Source: Gammaproteobacteria bacterium
GTDB taxonomy: Bacteria; Pseudomonadota; Gammaproteobacteria; Thiohalobacterales; Thiohalobacteraceae
Direction of reading: 5' to 3'
Assembly (NCBI GenBank): GCA_016214925.1
Contig: JACRMO010000170.1
Coordinates: forward strand, 1 to 7,428
Length of the DNA stretch: 7,428 nt
Shown here: positions 1-5,569 of the stretch, piece by piece
Layout: every line of letters begins with the position of its first letter
Numbering within the stretch: position 1 is the stretch's first letter
The notes under the pieces: generated by a model
Database searches by the model: none
The model's input: only the letters and a program-made list of their open reading frames with translations
What the model was told of the DNA's origin: nothing
Program-made: the position numbers and the translations under genes

Positions 1-189
1 GAATTTTTCGGTCATGCCCGGATAGTGTTCCAGGGTCATGCCGCGCACGGCGTCGCCTTCGTTGAAGTCGCGCATGGTGCCGACGAAGGCTGCGGTGGCG
101 CCGTGCTGCCCCGCCTCAAGATGTGCTGCCTGGTATTCACTCAAACGCTGCCAGGGATCGAACGGGCTGTTGAGTACTTCGACGTGCAT
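1..189 (-). CDS. moaE: MoaE, molybdopterin synthase catalytic (large) subunit, 3' part missing
   Basis: Only the first 63 codons lie in the window; the frame is open to position 1, so the C-terminal part is beyond the edge. MoaE is the large subunit of molybdopterin synthase. It uses the thiocarboxylated C-terminus of MoaD to insert the dithiolene sulfurs into cyclic pyranopterin monophosphate. The visible part contains the family signature FVGTMRDFNEG at residues 35-45, followed by V-R-G-M-T-L-E-H-Y-P-G-M, which matches the conserved MoaE N-terminal segment. The catalytic lysines lie in the missing part. The ATG at 189-187 is preceded 5 nt upstream by a perfect GGAGGT Shine-Dalgarno sequence lying inside the last two moaD codons. 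The moaD stop ends 2 nt before this start, so the two genes are surely cotranscribed and probably translationally coupled. Confidence 0.93.
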   Translation of the reverse strand, partial: MHVEVLNSPFDPWQRLSEYQAAHLEAGQHGATAAFVGTMRDFNEGDAVRGMTLEHYPGMTEKF

Positions 190-191
190 GT

Positions 192-425
192 TCAACCTCC
201 GGTCACCGGCGGGAAGAACGCGACTTCGTCGCCGTCGCGCACCTGCGCATCGAGATTCGCGTATTCCATATTCACGGCGATCAGCATATTGACCGGCGGT
301 TCGGCATCGCCCAACACCCGCTGCCAGACTTCGGCGACCGTCGCGGCGGTGGACGCGGCGATGTCCTGGTCGGCGACGTCCAGACGTTCGCGCAGGCTGG
401 CAAAGAAACGTACGTGAATGGTCAT
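192..425 (-). CDS. moaD: MoaD, molybdopterin synthase sulfur carrier subunit
   Basis: This 77-residue protein has a ubiquitin-like fold. Its C-terminal glycine is adenylated (by MoeB in E. coli) and thiocarboxylated, and then donates sulfur to MoaE. The protein begins MTIHVRFFASLRERL, a typical MoaD first strand and helix. It ends DGDEVAFFPPVTGG, with the diagnostic di-glycine tail immediately before TGA. Length is close to the usual 75-85 residues. The frame stays open upstream to an ATG at 536, but that would add 37 residues without family similarity running through the divergent promoter region and into moaC, so the ATG at 425-423 is preferred. The ribosome binding site is weak (a GAG just upstream). 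The gene leads moaE by 2 nt and diverges from moaC, together forming a Moco synthesis locus. Confidence 0.95.
   Translation of the reverse strand: MTIHVRFFASLRERLDVADQDIAASTAATVAEVWQRVLGDAEPPVNMLIAVNMEYANLDAQVRDGDEVAFFPPVTGG
195..200 (-). promoter_or_regulatory. Shine-Dalgarno of moaE embedded in moaD Gly-Gly codons
   Basis: Read on the minus strand, the last two sense codons of moaD are GGA GGT, encoding the catalytic Gly-Gly tail, and together they spell GGAGGT. The moaE ATG follows after a 5-nt spacer (TGAAC) that contains the moaD stop. The site therefore decides the moaE start and ties moaE initiation to moaD termination. Confidence 0.85.
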
Positions 426-432
426 GCTCGAT

Positions 433-461
433 TTGCGGTCGTGCGACCGGCTCTCTATGAT
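433..461 (+). promoter_or_regulatory. Candidate sigma-70 promoter of moaC
   Basis: A TTGCGG -35-like box (433-438) is separated by exactly 17 bp from a TATGAT -10-like box (456-461), which matches the consensus at 5 of 6 positions. The -35 match is only 3 of 6. The expected start near 468 would leave a leader of about 45 nt before moaC. The element lies in the 88-bp divergent gap between moaD and moaC. It is read by eye only. Confidence 0.4.
436..449. promoter_or_regulatory. Palindrome in the moaC promoter, possible operator
   Basis: CGGTCG and CGACCG form a perfect 6-bp inverted repeat around a TG centre. It covers the end of the candidate -35 box and part of the spacer of the moaC promoter, and lies 11 bp upstream of the moaD start codon. 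A dimeric repressor here could affect both divergent units. No known operator consensus is recognised, and a short GC-rich palindrome could occur by chance. Confidence 0.3.
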
Positions 462-513
462 TCGGTTACCCAAGTCTACCACGCCGCTCAACCGCCGCCG
501 GAAACCCGCAGCC

Positions 514-1002
514 ATGTCCGAACTCACGCATTTCAACGCCGCCGGTCAGGCCCATATGGTCGATGTCGGCGCCAAACAGGACACCCAACGCGTTGCCGTC
601 GCCGAGGGCTGGATTCACATGCAGGCCGAGACGCTGGCGCGTATCCGCCAGGGCGATCATAAAAAGGGAGATGTGCTCGGCATCGCGCGCGTGGCCGGCA
701 TCATGGCCGCCAAGAAGACTTCCGAGCTGATTCCGTTGTGCCATCCACTGGCATTGACGCGCGTCGACATTGAACTTGCGCCGCAAGACGACCCCGCTGC
801 CGTGCATTGCCGCGCGACCGTGGAAACCTTCGGTAAGACCGGTGTGGAAATGGAAGCGCTCACCGCCGTGCAGATCGCGCTGCTGACCATCTACGACATG
901 TGCAAGGCCGTCGATCGCGGCATGAGCTTGCACGACATCCGGCTGGTGGAAAAACGCGGCGGGAAATCCGGGCACTGGCAACGCGTGCCGGAAGACAACT
1001 GA
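514..1002 (+). CDS. moaC: MoaC, cyclic pyranopterin monophosphate synthase
   Basis: MoaC converts the 3',8-cyclo-GTP product of the radical SAM enzyme MoaA into cyclic pyranopterin monophosphate, the first stable Moco intermediate. The 162-residue product has the usual length and family blocks: MVDV at 15-18, KKGDVLGIARVAGIMAAKK at 50-68, LIPLCHPL at 72-79, VETFGKTGVEMEALTAV at 103-119, and DMCKAVDRGM at 128-137. Residues Lys51, His77, Glu112, Glu114, Asp128 and Lys131 fall at the positions of the E. coli active-site residues, so the enzyme looks intact. The frame is open upstream to 418, but family similarity starts at the ATG at 514, which is preceded only by a weak GGA. It diverges from moaDE and converges with the next gene, leaving 6 bp between the two stop codons. 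moaA is not in the window. Confidence 0.97.
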   Translation: MSELTHFNAAGQAHMVDVGAKQDTQRVAVAEGWIHMQAETLARIRQGDHKKGDVLGIARVAGIMAAKKTSELIPLCHPLALTRVDIELAPQDDPAAVHCRATVETFGKTGVEMEALTAVQIALLTIYDMCKAVDRGMSLHDIRLVEKRGGKSGHWQRVPEDN

Positions 1003-1008
1003 TACAGA

Positions 1009-1908
1009 TTAACCCTGCAAGATACTCAACACCTCGTTGATCTCCTGCTGCGATTGCGCCAGCAACTCCAGACTGTAGCCAGGGCCCAGTTTGCTGATAC
1101 TGAGTTTCTGGAAGGCCTTGAGTTCGGTCAGCGGCGGTCCCGAATAGCCGCCATGGCCGAACTGACTGTGCACATGCGCGACCTGCACGATGTCGCCGTA
1201 GTCGATGGCCTCGCCAGTGACACGTTCCCAATCCTCGGCCTGCGCGGGGATGTTGGCGATGTCCTGCTCGAACTGCCAAGTCTTGAGCACAAAGGTCCCC
1301 AGCGCGCCGCGCAAGCGCCCGACCATATTTTCCAGGCGCCCCGGTTCCAGTTGGATCTGCATCGTCTCGATGTATTGCAGCAGCGGCAAAATGCCGATGT
1401 CATGCACCAGCCCCGCCAGCAGGGCGCGGTCGGGATCGAGCCCCGGCGTCAGACGCGCCAGCACGCTGCTGATGGCGGCCACGCGGCAGCTGTGTTGCCA
1501 GGTCTGCTGCAAGCGATCGCGCAGTACTGGAGTGCGCGCCTGAAACAGGTTGCGCACGGTAAAACTCACCACCAGATTGCGCGCCGCCGGTATCCCCATG
1601 CGGGTGATGGCACTGTGGCAGTTGTCGAATTTCTTGGTGCCGCGATACAGCGGGCTGTTGGCAATTTGGATCAGGCGCGCCGCCAAGGCGGGATCGAACT
1701 GCACGAGCCGAGCAATGTCGGCGACGGAGCGGCGCGGATCGTTCACGGCCGTTCGCACCTTATGGGCCAGATCCGGCAGGCTGGGCAGCCGCAGGCGACC
1801 ATTCTTCGCGTCGCCGAGGATACGTTGCAGTAAGGCCAGATCGGGATCAGGCCTCGTATCGGGCGCGGGCGTGACTACGGTCTGACTGCTGACTGCCGGA
1901 TTTTCCAT
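1009..1908 (-). CDS. HDOD-domain signalling protein with degenerate HD motif
   Basis: This 299-residue protein consists mainly of an HDOD domain, a variant of the HD superfamily that usually acts in signalling rather than as a proven hydrolase. After a 20-residue Pro/Thr-rich head come the HDOD hallmarks: LPSLPDLAHKV near 41-51, FDPALAARLIQIANSPLY at 71-88, and CHSAITRMGI near 97-106. His139 (WQHS) and His169-Asp170 (LVHDIG) follow. Against the second HDOD protein of this window, the later ligands are lost: the GxxHA histidine is Arg200, the HH pair aligns with Ala224-Glu225, and the final acidic residue with His245. A metal-dependent hydrolase is therefore unlikely and a docking role more plausible. 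The ATG at 1908-1906 has a strong GGAGG 5 nt upstream; an in-frame start at 2007 lacks support. The exact function is unknown. Confidence 0.9.
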   Translation of the reverse strand: MENPAVSSQTVVTPAPDTRPDPDLALLQRILGDAKNGRLRLPSLPDLAHKVRTAVNDPRRSVADIARLVQFDPALAARLIQIANSPLYRGTKKFDNCHSAITRMGIPAARNLVVSFTVRNLFQARTPVLRDRLQQTWQHSCRVAAISSVLARLTPGLDPDRALLAGLVHDIGILPLLQYIETMQIQLEPGRLENMVGRLRGALGTFVLKTWQFEQDIANIPAQAEDWERVTGEAIDYGDIVQVAHVHSQFGHGGYSGPPLTELKAFQKLSISKLGPGYSLELLAQSQQEINEVLSILQG

Positions 1909-2094
1909 GTCGTCCTCCCTGAACACGCGGTGTACGGACGCACCCACGCACCCCGGTCTTTTCGGCCGGAACCGCCGCCAGCTTGACCGTCTACCCCGGA
2001 CTGCCACGGGTTGTCATCCCATGCCGGCTCCGGTACAAAGCGTCTGGCAACCGGCGCACCCTGTCCCCGTATCGACACCTTGGCAGACAACTCC
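1909..2094. other. Divergent intergenic region between HDOD gene and 236-residue protein gene
   Basis: These 186 bp hold the Shine-Dalgarno of the minus-strand HDOD gene (GGAGG on the minus strand, 1914-1918) and a good candidate promoter for the plus-strand gene (2011-2039). I see no convincing promoter for the minus-strand gene and no terminator or RNA gene. Confidence 0.7.
2011..2039 (+). promoter_or_regulatory. Candidate sigma-70 promoter of the 236-residue protein gene
   Basis: TTGTCA (2011-2016, 5 of 6 matches to the -35 consensus) is followed after exactly 17 bp by TACAAA (2034-2039, 4 of 6 matches to the -10 consensus). The expected start near 2046 gives a leader of about 50 nt before the ATG at 2095. 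Spacing and boxes make this the best promoter candidate in the window. If correct, an in-frame ATG at 2011 would lie upstream of the transcript and could not be the start. Confidence 0.5.
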
Positions 2095-2805
2095 ATGAAC
2101 GACATCAGTAAAATTATCGACGTCAACCCGATCCTGGCGATGGACGAGGTCCAGTCACAGGCCGAACTCGGCGATCTGCTGAATAAATATCAGCAGCGCC
2201 GTGCCGAACTGGCGGCAAGCGCTCCGACGCTGGAGGGCCTGCGCGTGGAATTGGATATCGCCGAGACCCTGCTCGGTCTGCGCCGCAATCCGGAGGCCTG
2301 GGATACCGCCCGCGCGGTATTCGATCACTGCGTGGCGGCCGAGGCTTGGCAGGAAGCGGTCGAGGCCTGCGACATTCTCTATCGCAGCGAACTCGACCGC
2401 AGCATCGTCGCCCTGGGCAATGGCGTGTGGCTGGCGGTGACGTATCCGATCAAGCCCCAGACCAGCGTCGCCCTGCTGCACCACATCGTCGACGAAACAC
2501 CGGACAAATCCGATGGCGGCGCGGTCGCGGCCATGGCCGCGCATTACCTTGCCGATCTGCGCACGCGCGACAACGAACACGAACACAGCAGCCTGACCTT
2601 CCTCACCACGCAGATACTGGCCAAGGTCGCCAAACGCCATCGCGGTATCGAAGGTCAGGAGATGCTCAACACCTGGATCGAGATTCTGCAACTCAACGAC
2701 CCCAACGAACTCCTGCCGCGCCTGGGCAAAATGCTGGAAGCCATGGTGGATGGGGATTGGTGGTATGACCGCGATGCATTGCGCGCGCGGTTACCGCAGG
2801 ATTAG
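2095..2805 (+). CDS. Uncharacterised 236-residue helical protein
   Basis: I do not recognise this family. The 236-residue product has no signal peptide or membrane segment, so it is probably cytoplasmic, and it looks almost wholly alpha-helical. Residues 46-100 have a spacing of Leu, Gly, Ala and Trp resembling helical hairpins of the TPR kind (AETLLGLRRNPEAW, then AEAWQEAVEACDILY), but no repeat is strong enough to assign. The most distinctive stretches are NGVWLAVTYPI (109-119) and HHIVDETPDKSDGGAVAAMA (129-148), which has the look of a conserved motif. The C-terminus ends in an acidic and tryptophan-rich segment (DGDWWYDRDALRARLPQD). The ATG at 2095 is preferred to the upstream ATG at 2011 because the latter adds only low-complexity residues and overlaps the candidate promoter. 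The ribosome binding site is weak. It diverges from an HDOD gene and faces the DUF1631 gene across a repeat-rich gap. Confidence 0.85.
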   Translation: MNDISKIIDVNPILAMDEVQSQAELGDLLNKYQQRRAELAASAPTLEGLRVELDIAETLLGLRRNPEAWDTARAVFDHCVAAEAWQEAVEACDILYRSELDRSIVALGNGVWLAVTYPIKPQTSVALLHHIVDETPDKSDGGAVAAMAAHYLADLRTRDNEHEHSSLTFLTTQILAKVAKRHRGIEGQEMLNTWIEILQLNDPNELLPRLGKMLEAMVDGDWWYDRDALRARLPQD

Positions 2806-2817
2806 AACCACGATCCT

Positions 2818-2914
2818 TGTAGGTTGGGGTGAAGCGCTGTTTGCCGAACCCCAACGTTCGTCCGCGATGTATGCATAGCTTGTTGGGGTTCGCTCGCGCT
2901 TACCCCAACCTACA
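2818..2914. repeat. REP / inverted REP pair (BIME- or REPIN-like element)
   Basis: The left half has GTAG (2819-2822) followed by GTTGGGGT (2823-2830), which pairs with ACCCCAAC (2848-2855). The right half mirrors it: GTTGGGGT (2882-2889) pairs with ACCCCAAC (2902-2909) and is followed by CTAC (2910-2913). The outer arms, TGTAGGTTGGGGT and its complement, are 13-bp perfect inverted repeats; the similarity extends through AAGCGC with one base inserted. A GTAG tetranucleotide beside a hairpin, in two inverted copies, is the known layout of REP sequences mobilised by RAYT transposases. No transposase gene is in the window. Membership in a genomic repeat family is inferred from this layout. Confidence 0.75.
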
Positions 2915-2943
2915 TTGCTTAACGCGCCACCTTACCGGTGGGG

Positions 2944-2985
2944 GACTGCAAAGGGGGAGCGTCGGAACGCTCCCCCTTTGCAGTC
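2944..2985. terminator. Perfect 19-bp hairpin, possible bidirectional terminator
   Basis: GACTGCAAAGGGGGAGCGT (2944-2962) and its exact reverse complement (2967-2985) flank the 4-nt loop CGGA. It lies midway between two convergent stop codons, where a bidirectional transcription block would be expected. There is no T-tract on either side, so it is not a standard intrinsic terminator. It could instead be a repeated palindromic element or a 3'-end stabiliser. The structure is certain; the role is inferred. Confidence 0.5.
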
Positions 2986-2986
2986 A

Positions 2987-3061
2987 GCCCGCGCAGGACT
3001 TGTCCGAGCAGGGCGGAATTACGGCCACGCGCGCGCAGGGCTTTGCCCGAGCACGCGGAAT
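2987..3061. repeat. Two tandem copies of a small hairpin motif
   Basis: Copy 1 reads GCGCA (2991-2995), GGAC-tt-GTCC (2996-3005), GAGCA (3006-3010). Copy 2 reads GCGCA (3033-3037), GGGC-ttt-GCCC (3038-3048), GAGCA (3049-3053). Both are followed within a few bases by GGAAT. Copy 1 also has an outer GCCC/GGGC stem (2987-2990 with 3011-3014); copy 2 has a shorter CGC/GCG one (3030-3032 with 3055-3057). The flanking single-strand motifs are identical while the stem bases differ in a pairing-preserving way. Copy 2 ends 9 nt from the stop codon of the DUF1631 gene. The family of this repeat is not recognised. Confidence 0.6.
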
Positions 3062-3069
3062 AGGAATAA

Positions 3070-5364
3070 TCACGCCTGCTTACGCAGACCGTCGATCATG
3101 CTGCTGACGGCACGGTCGAACAGCGGCGCATCGTCCAGCACACGTGCGCTACCGCGGCGCAGTTCGGCCGCCAAGCCCTGCAAGGTCTTGTCGCAGGCCT
3201 TCAGGCCCTGCCGGTTGGTGAACAGATACACCCCGGTCACCGGGCTGACCCAAGTGAGTTTGGCGCGCAGGTTACTGCCATCGTCCTGGGTGAATTCCAC
3301 CCACATGCCTTGCTTCAGGCCACGCACGCGCTCGACGAATTCGTCCTCGACAAGCTGTTGCGAGTCATTATCTTCATCGCCCAGCGTGATCTCCTCGACA
3401 TCGATAGCGCCGGTCTCGACCAGACGGTGAATGGTCGCGGTGGTCACGGTTTTGTCTTCCTGCACCGGCTCGACATCCTCGGCCACCATTGCCGTCAGCG
3501 GATCATCCACCACCGGCGGCATTACGCTATCGCCGGAAACCCCGGCCTCGCGCGGAACGGCATTCACGATGGCGGCATGCGCGCTCGCGAGCTGCTCCAG
3601 GAACGCTTGGAAATCGTCTTCGCGCATGGACACCAGCGCCATACCTTCGCGCAATAGGCGCAGCAGGCTGGGCAGCAGTTTGACTAGGCGATCGCGCTCC
3701 AGCGCGGAGTTCTTGGCTTGCAGACTCCACACCAGGTTATCCATGGTGGTGAGATTACGCTTCCAGGCGATACTCTCTTCGCCTTCCTTGACGAAAGTCA
3801 CCAGTAGCAGATTCTGCCAATAGCTCACCAGAAACTGGCGGGCAAATTTCGGTATTGCAGTCTGACAGCGGCGTTCCACCTCAATGCGCACGCGCTGCTT
3901 GGCCATACGCAGACGTTCCTTGCCCTGCACCATGCGCGCGGATTGTTCTTCCAGATGCACGGCCTTCTGCCGTTCCTTGGCCAGGAACTCTTCGACATCC
4001 TCCAGCAGCACGGCGAACAGACCCACATCACTCTCGAATTCAATCAACACCCGCTGCACGACCGACTCGATCTGCTTATACAGCGCCTGATCCTGCTCGC
4101 CGTTCCAGCCGACCGCAGCCTCTGCCAGCACGTTGAGCAGCCTGCGCGCGGGATGCGCCTTGCGTGAGAAGAAACTCTTGTCGAGCATGCCGACTTTGAG
4201 CACGGGGATCTGCAAGCGCCCGATCAAGGCCTTCATCGCCGGCGGGATGTCGGCGTCGTCCAGGATGTAATCGAACAGCATGGCGACCACATCGATAATC
4301 ATGCCGTCCGCGGCGCCGACATTGCCGACGATACCGCTAGACTGGATATTGCGGATCACATTGACCGAACCGGACATCAGATCTACGTTGCTGAGATTAC
4401 CGATGCCGCCCGCTACCAGTTCGCTGTTACCCTGCTGCAACTGAGTCAGCGTCTGCATGAAGCCGGCACCGCCGCCCATGCCCATCCCATTGCCGGCGGG
4501 ACCGCCGAGCACAATGCCACCCGGCACGCCGCCAGGCACTGCGCGGAACATCAGTTGTTGCAGCGTGGCGAAAACATCTTTTGGCGCCGCGCCTTCCGGT
4601 GTATTCACACCACCAGCCGCGCTCGCGGCACCGGCTTGCGCGCGGGAACGCGTCGAACCGGTGCGTTTGACCTCGTGGCGTAATTCGGGCAGCACTCCGC
4701 GCTCGATCAACAGCCGATTGATGTCACGGTACAGCAGCAACATCTCTTCGCTGACCACATAGCGGTCGAACAACTTCATGATGATGAGTTTGACCTTGAT
4801 GCCTGACTCGACATCGCCGCAGGCCTCGCGGAAGGCATTGCAGATGACTTCGGGGCCGATCGGGTTCTTGGCGCGCACCAGTTCCGGATCGTTGAGCAGA
4901 TAACCGATGCGGCGATTGAGCGGCCCGAGTTCTTCCTTGCAACTGACGTCGACCTTGCTGACCATGTTGGCAACCGCCAGCGTTTCTTCCAACGCGTCGT
5001 GTTCCACCAGATCCATTTCATTCATGCGCGGCGAGGCGGCCGGCGCCGTGTCGGCGCTGTCGCTCTCCTTGCGGATCTCACGGTTGAAACCTTCCATGAG
5101 CTGCGCCTTGAAACCGATCTCCATGCTGGCGCGTTTCAGACGCACTTCGCGCATGGCATCGAAATACAGGCTTTGCACGCTATTGTTCTCGGCCTTTTCG
5201 GCCAATTCGAACAACGCATCGTCCACCTTGCCCATCATGCGCACCAGGGCCGCGGACAACTGGCGTATAGTCACCTCGCGGCATTCGCGCAGTAATCCCA
5301 CGGCCTCCTGACTGCTGAGACCCTTACGCGCTTTCTCGAATTCGTTTAATTGGACAATATTCAT
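3070..5364 (-). CDS. DUF1631 family protein, 764 residues
   Basis: This protein belongs to DUF1631, a large uncharacterised proteobacterial family. The N-terminal block carries MMGKVDDALFELAEKAENN (43-61) and SLYFDAMREVRLKR (65-78), followed by a helical region to about 230. A linker rich in Ala and Gly follows (about 236-301), ending in a glycine/methionine-rich stretch. The core hallmark is AMLFDYILDDADIPPAMKALIGRLQIPVLKV at about 361-391, then FFSRKAHPARRLLN. A charged, probably coiled-coil segment spans 450-500. The C-terminus (676-764) is beta-rich, with GMWVEF, RAKLTWVSP and GVYLFTNRQG, and looks like a small barrel possibly related to PilZ; that relation is inferred. There are no signal peptide or membrane segments. 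The ATG at 5364 fits the family; an in-frame start at 5499 would add 45 unsupported residues. The ribosome binding site is weak. Function is unknown; the neighbours suggest signalling. Confidence 0.9.
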   Translation of the reverse strand: MNIVQLNEFEKARKGLSSQEAVGLLRECREVTIRQLSAALVRMMGKVDDALFELAEKAENNSVQSLYFDAMREVRLKRASMEIGFKAQLMEGFNREIRKESDSADTAPAASPRMNEMDLVEHDALEETLAVANMVSKVDVSCKEELGPLNRRIGYLLNDPELVRAKNPIGPEVICNAFREACGDVESGIKVKLIIMKLFDRYVVSEEMLLLYRDINRLLIERGVLPELRHEVKRTGSTRSRAQAGAASAAGGVNTPEGAAPKDVFATLQQLMFRAVPGGVPGGIVLGGPAGNGMGMGGGAGFMQTLTQLQQGNSELVAGGIGNLSNVDLMSGSVNVIRNIQSSGIVGNVGAADGMIIDVVAMLFDYILDDADIPPAMKALIGRLQIPVLKVGMLDKSFFSRKAHPARRLLNVLAEAAVGWNGEQDQALYKQIESVVQRVLIEFESDVGLFAVLLEDVEEFLAKERQKAVHLEEQSARMVQGKERLRMAKQRVRIEVERRCQTAIPKFARQFLVSYWQNLLLVTFVKEGEESIAWKRNLTTMDNLVWSLQAKNSALERDRLVKLLPSLLRLLREGMALVSMREDDFQAFLEQLASAHAAIVNAVPREAGVSGDSVMPPVVDDPLTAMVAEDVEPVQEDKTVTTATIHRLVETGAIDVEEITLGDEDNDSQQLVEDEFVERVRGLKQGMWVEFTQDDGSNLRAKLTWVSPVTGVYLFTNRQGLKACDKTLQGLAAELRRGSARVLDDAPLFDRAVSSMIDGLRKQA

Positions 5365-5569
5365 GGTCAGCCCCAGAACGCTTGGCGGTTTGTCCTCTTT
5401 ACGGAAAACTTGGCTGAATCTTGATACGTTTGCCGCAGGATCAGTCGGGGAAATGTGGGAAATGTGAATCGCGACGCAATTCTGGCGGATCACAGGCACT
5501 GCGATTCAACTCCGGCGGTTTCCCGCCGCTAGGGGGATCAACACTCACCATTGATATGAAGGCATCCGC
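5365..5569. promoter_or_regulatory. Divergent regulatory region between DUF1631 and HDOD genes
   Basis: These 205 bp must hold the promoters of both divergent genes. Visible structures are a 9-bp tandem direct repeat GGGAAATGT (5448-5456 and 5457-5465), an 8-bp inverted repeat TGAATCGC/GCGATTCA (5465-5472 and 5501-5508), and a hairpin CGGCGG-TTTC-CCGCCG (5513-5528). On the minus strand that hairpin loop reads GAAA. I could not find a convincing -35/-10 pair or a sigma-54 or FliA site in either direction. The Shine-Dalgarno of the HDOD gene is GAAGG at 5558-5562, 7 nt before its ATG. Confidence 0.55.

Larger units (their letters stand above)
2806..3069. other. Repeat-rich convergent intergenic region without a credible gene
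   Basis: This 264-bp gap lies between the stop codons of two convergent genes. Short frames cross it, but they run through inverted repeats and show no protein-like composition. It contains, in order, a REP/inverted-REP pair (2818-2914), a perfect 19-bp hairpin (2944-2985), and two tandem small hairpin motifs (2987-3014 and 3030-3057). Such a chain is typical of an extragenic landing place for repeated palindromes and probably also ends transcription from both sides. Confidence 0.8.

Noticed and set aside
466..981. Minus-strand open frame (171 codons) opposite moaC
   Set aside because: moaC matches its family along its whole length with all active-site residues. The antisense frame is His/Gly/Ala-rich shadow sequence.
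1054..1833. Plus-strand open frame (259 codons) opposite the first HDOD gene
   Set aside because: The opposite strand encodes clear HDOD motifs with a strong ribosome binding site. The plus-strand product has no recognisable domain and is a mirror frame.
2818..3061. CRISPR array or attC-type integron sites
   Set aside because: The repeats are few, inverted or only 40 nt apart, without regular unique spacers. They lack the RYYYAAC/GTTRRRY ends of attC sites, and no cas or integrase gene is present.
2829..3430. Plus-strand open frames across the repeat region and the DUF1631 3' end
   Set aside because: They pass through inverted repeats and then antisense to DUF1631, lack ribosome binding sites and have low-complexity Ser/Arg-rich composition.
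5365..5569. Sigma-54 promoter at TGGC...TTGA near 5411-5424
   Set aside because: The spacing between the GG and the downstream element is one base short and the GC of the -12 element is absent.
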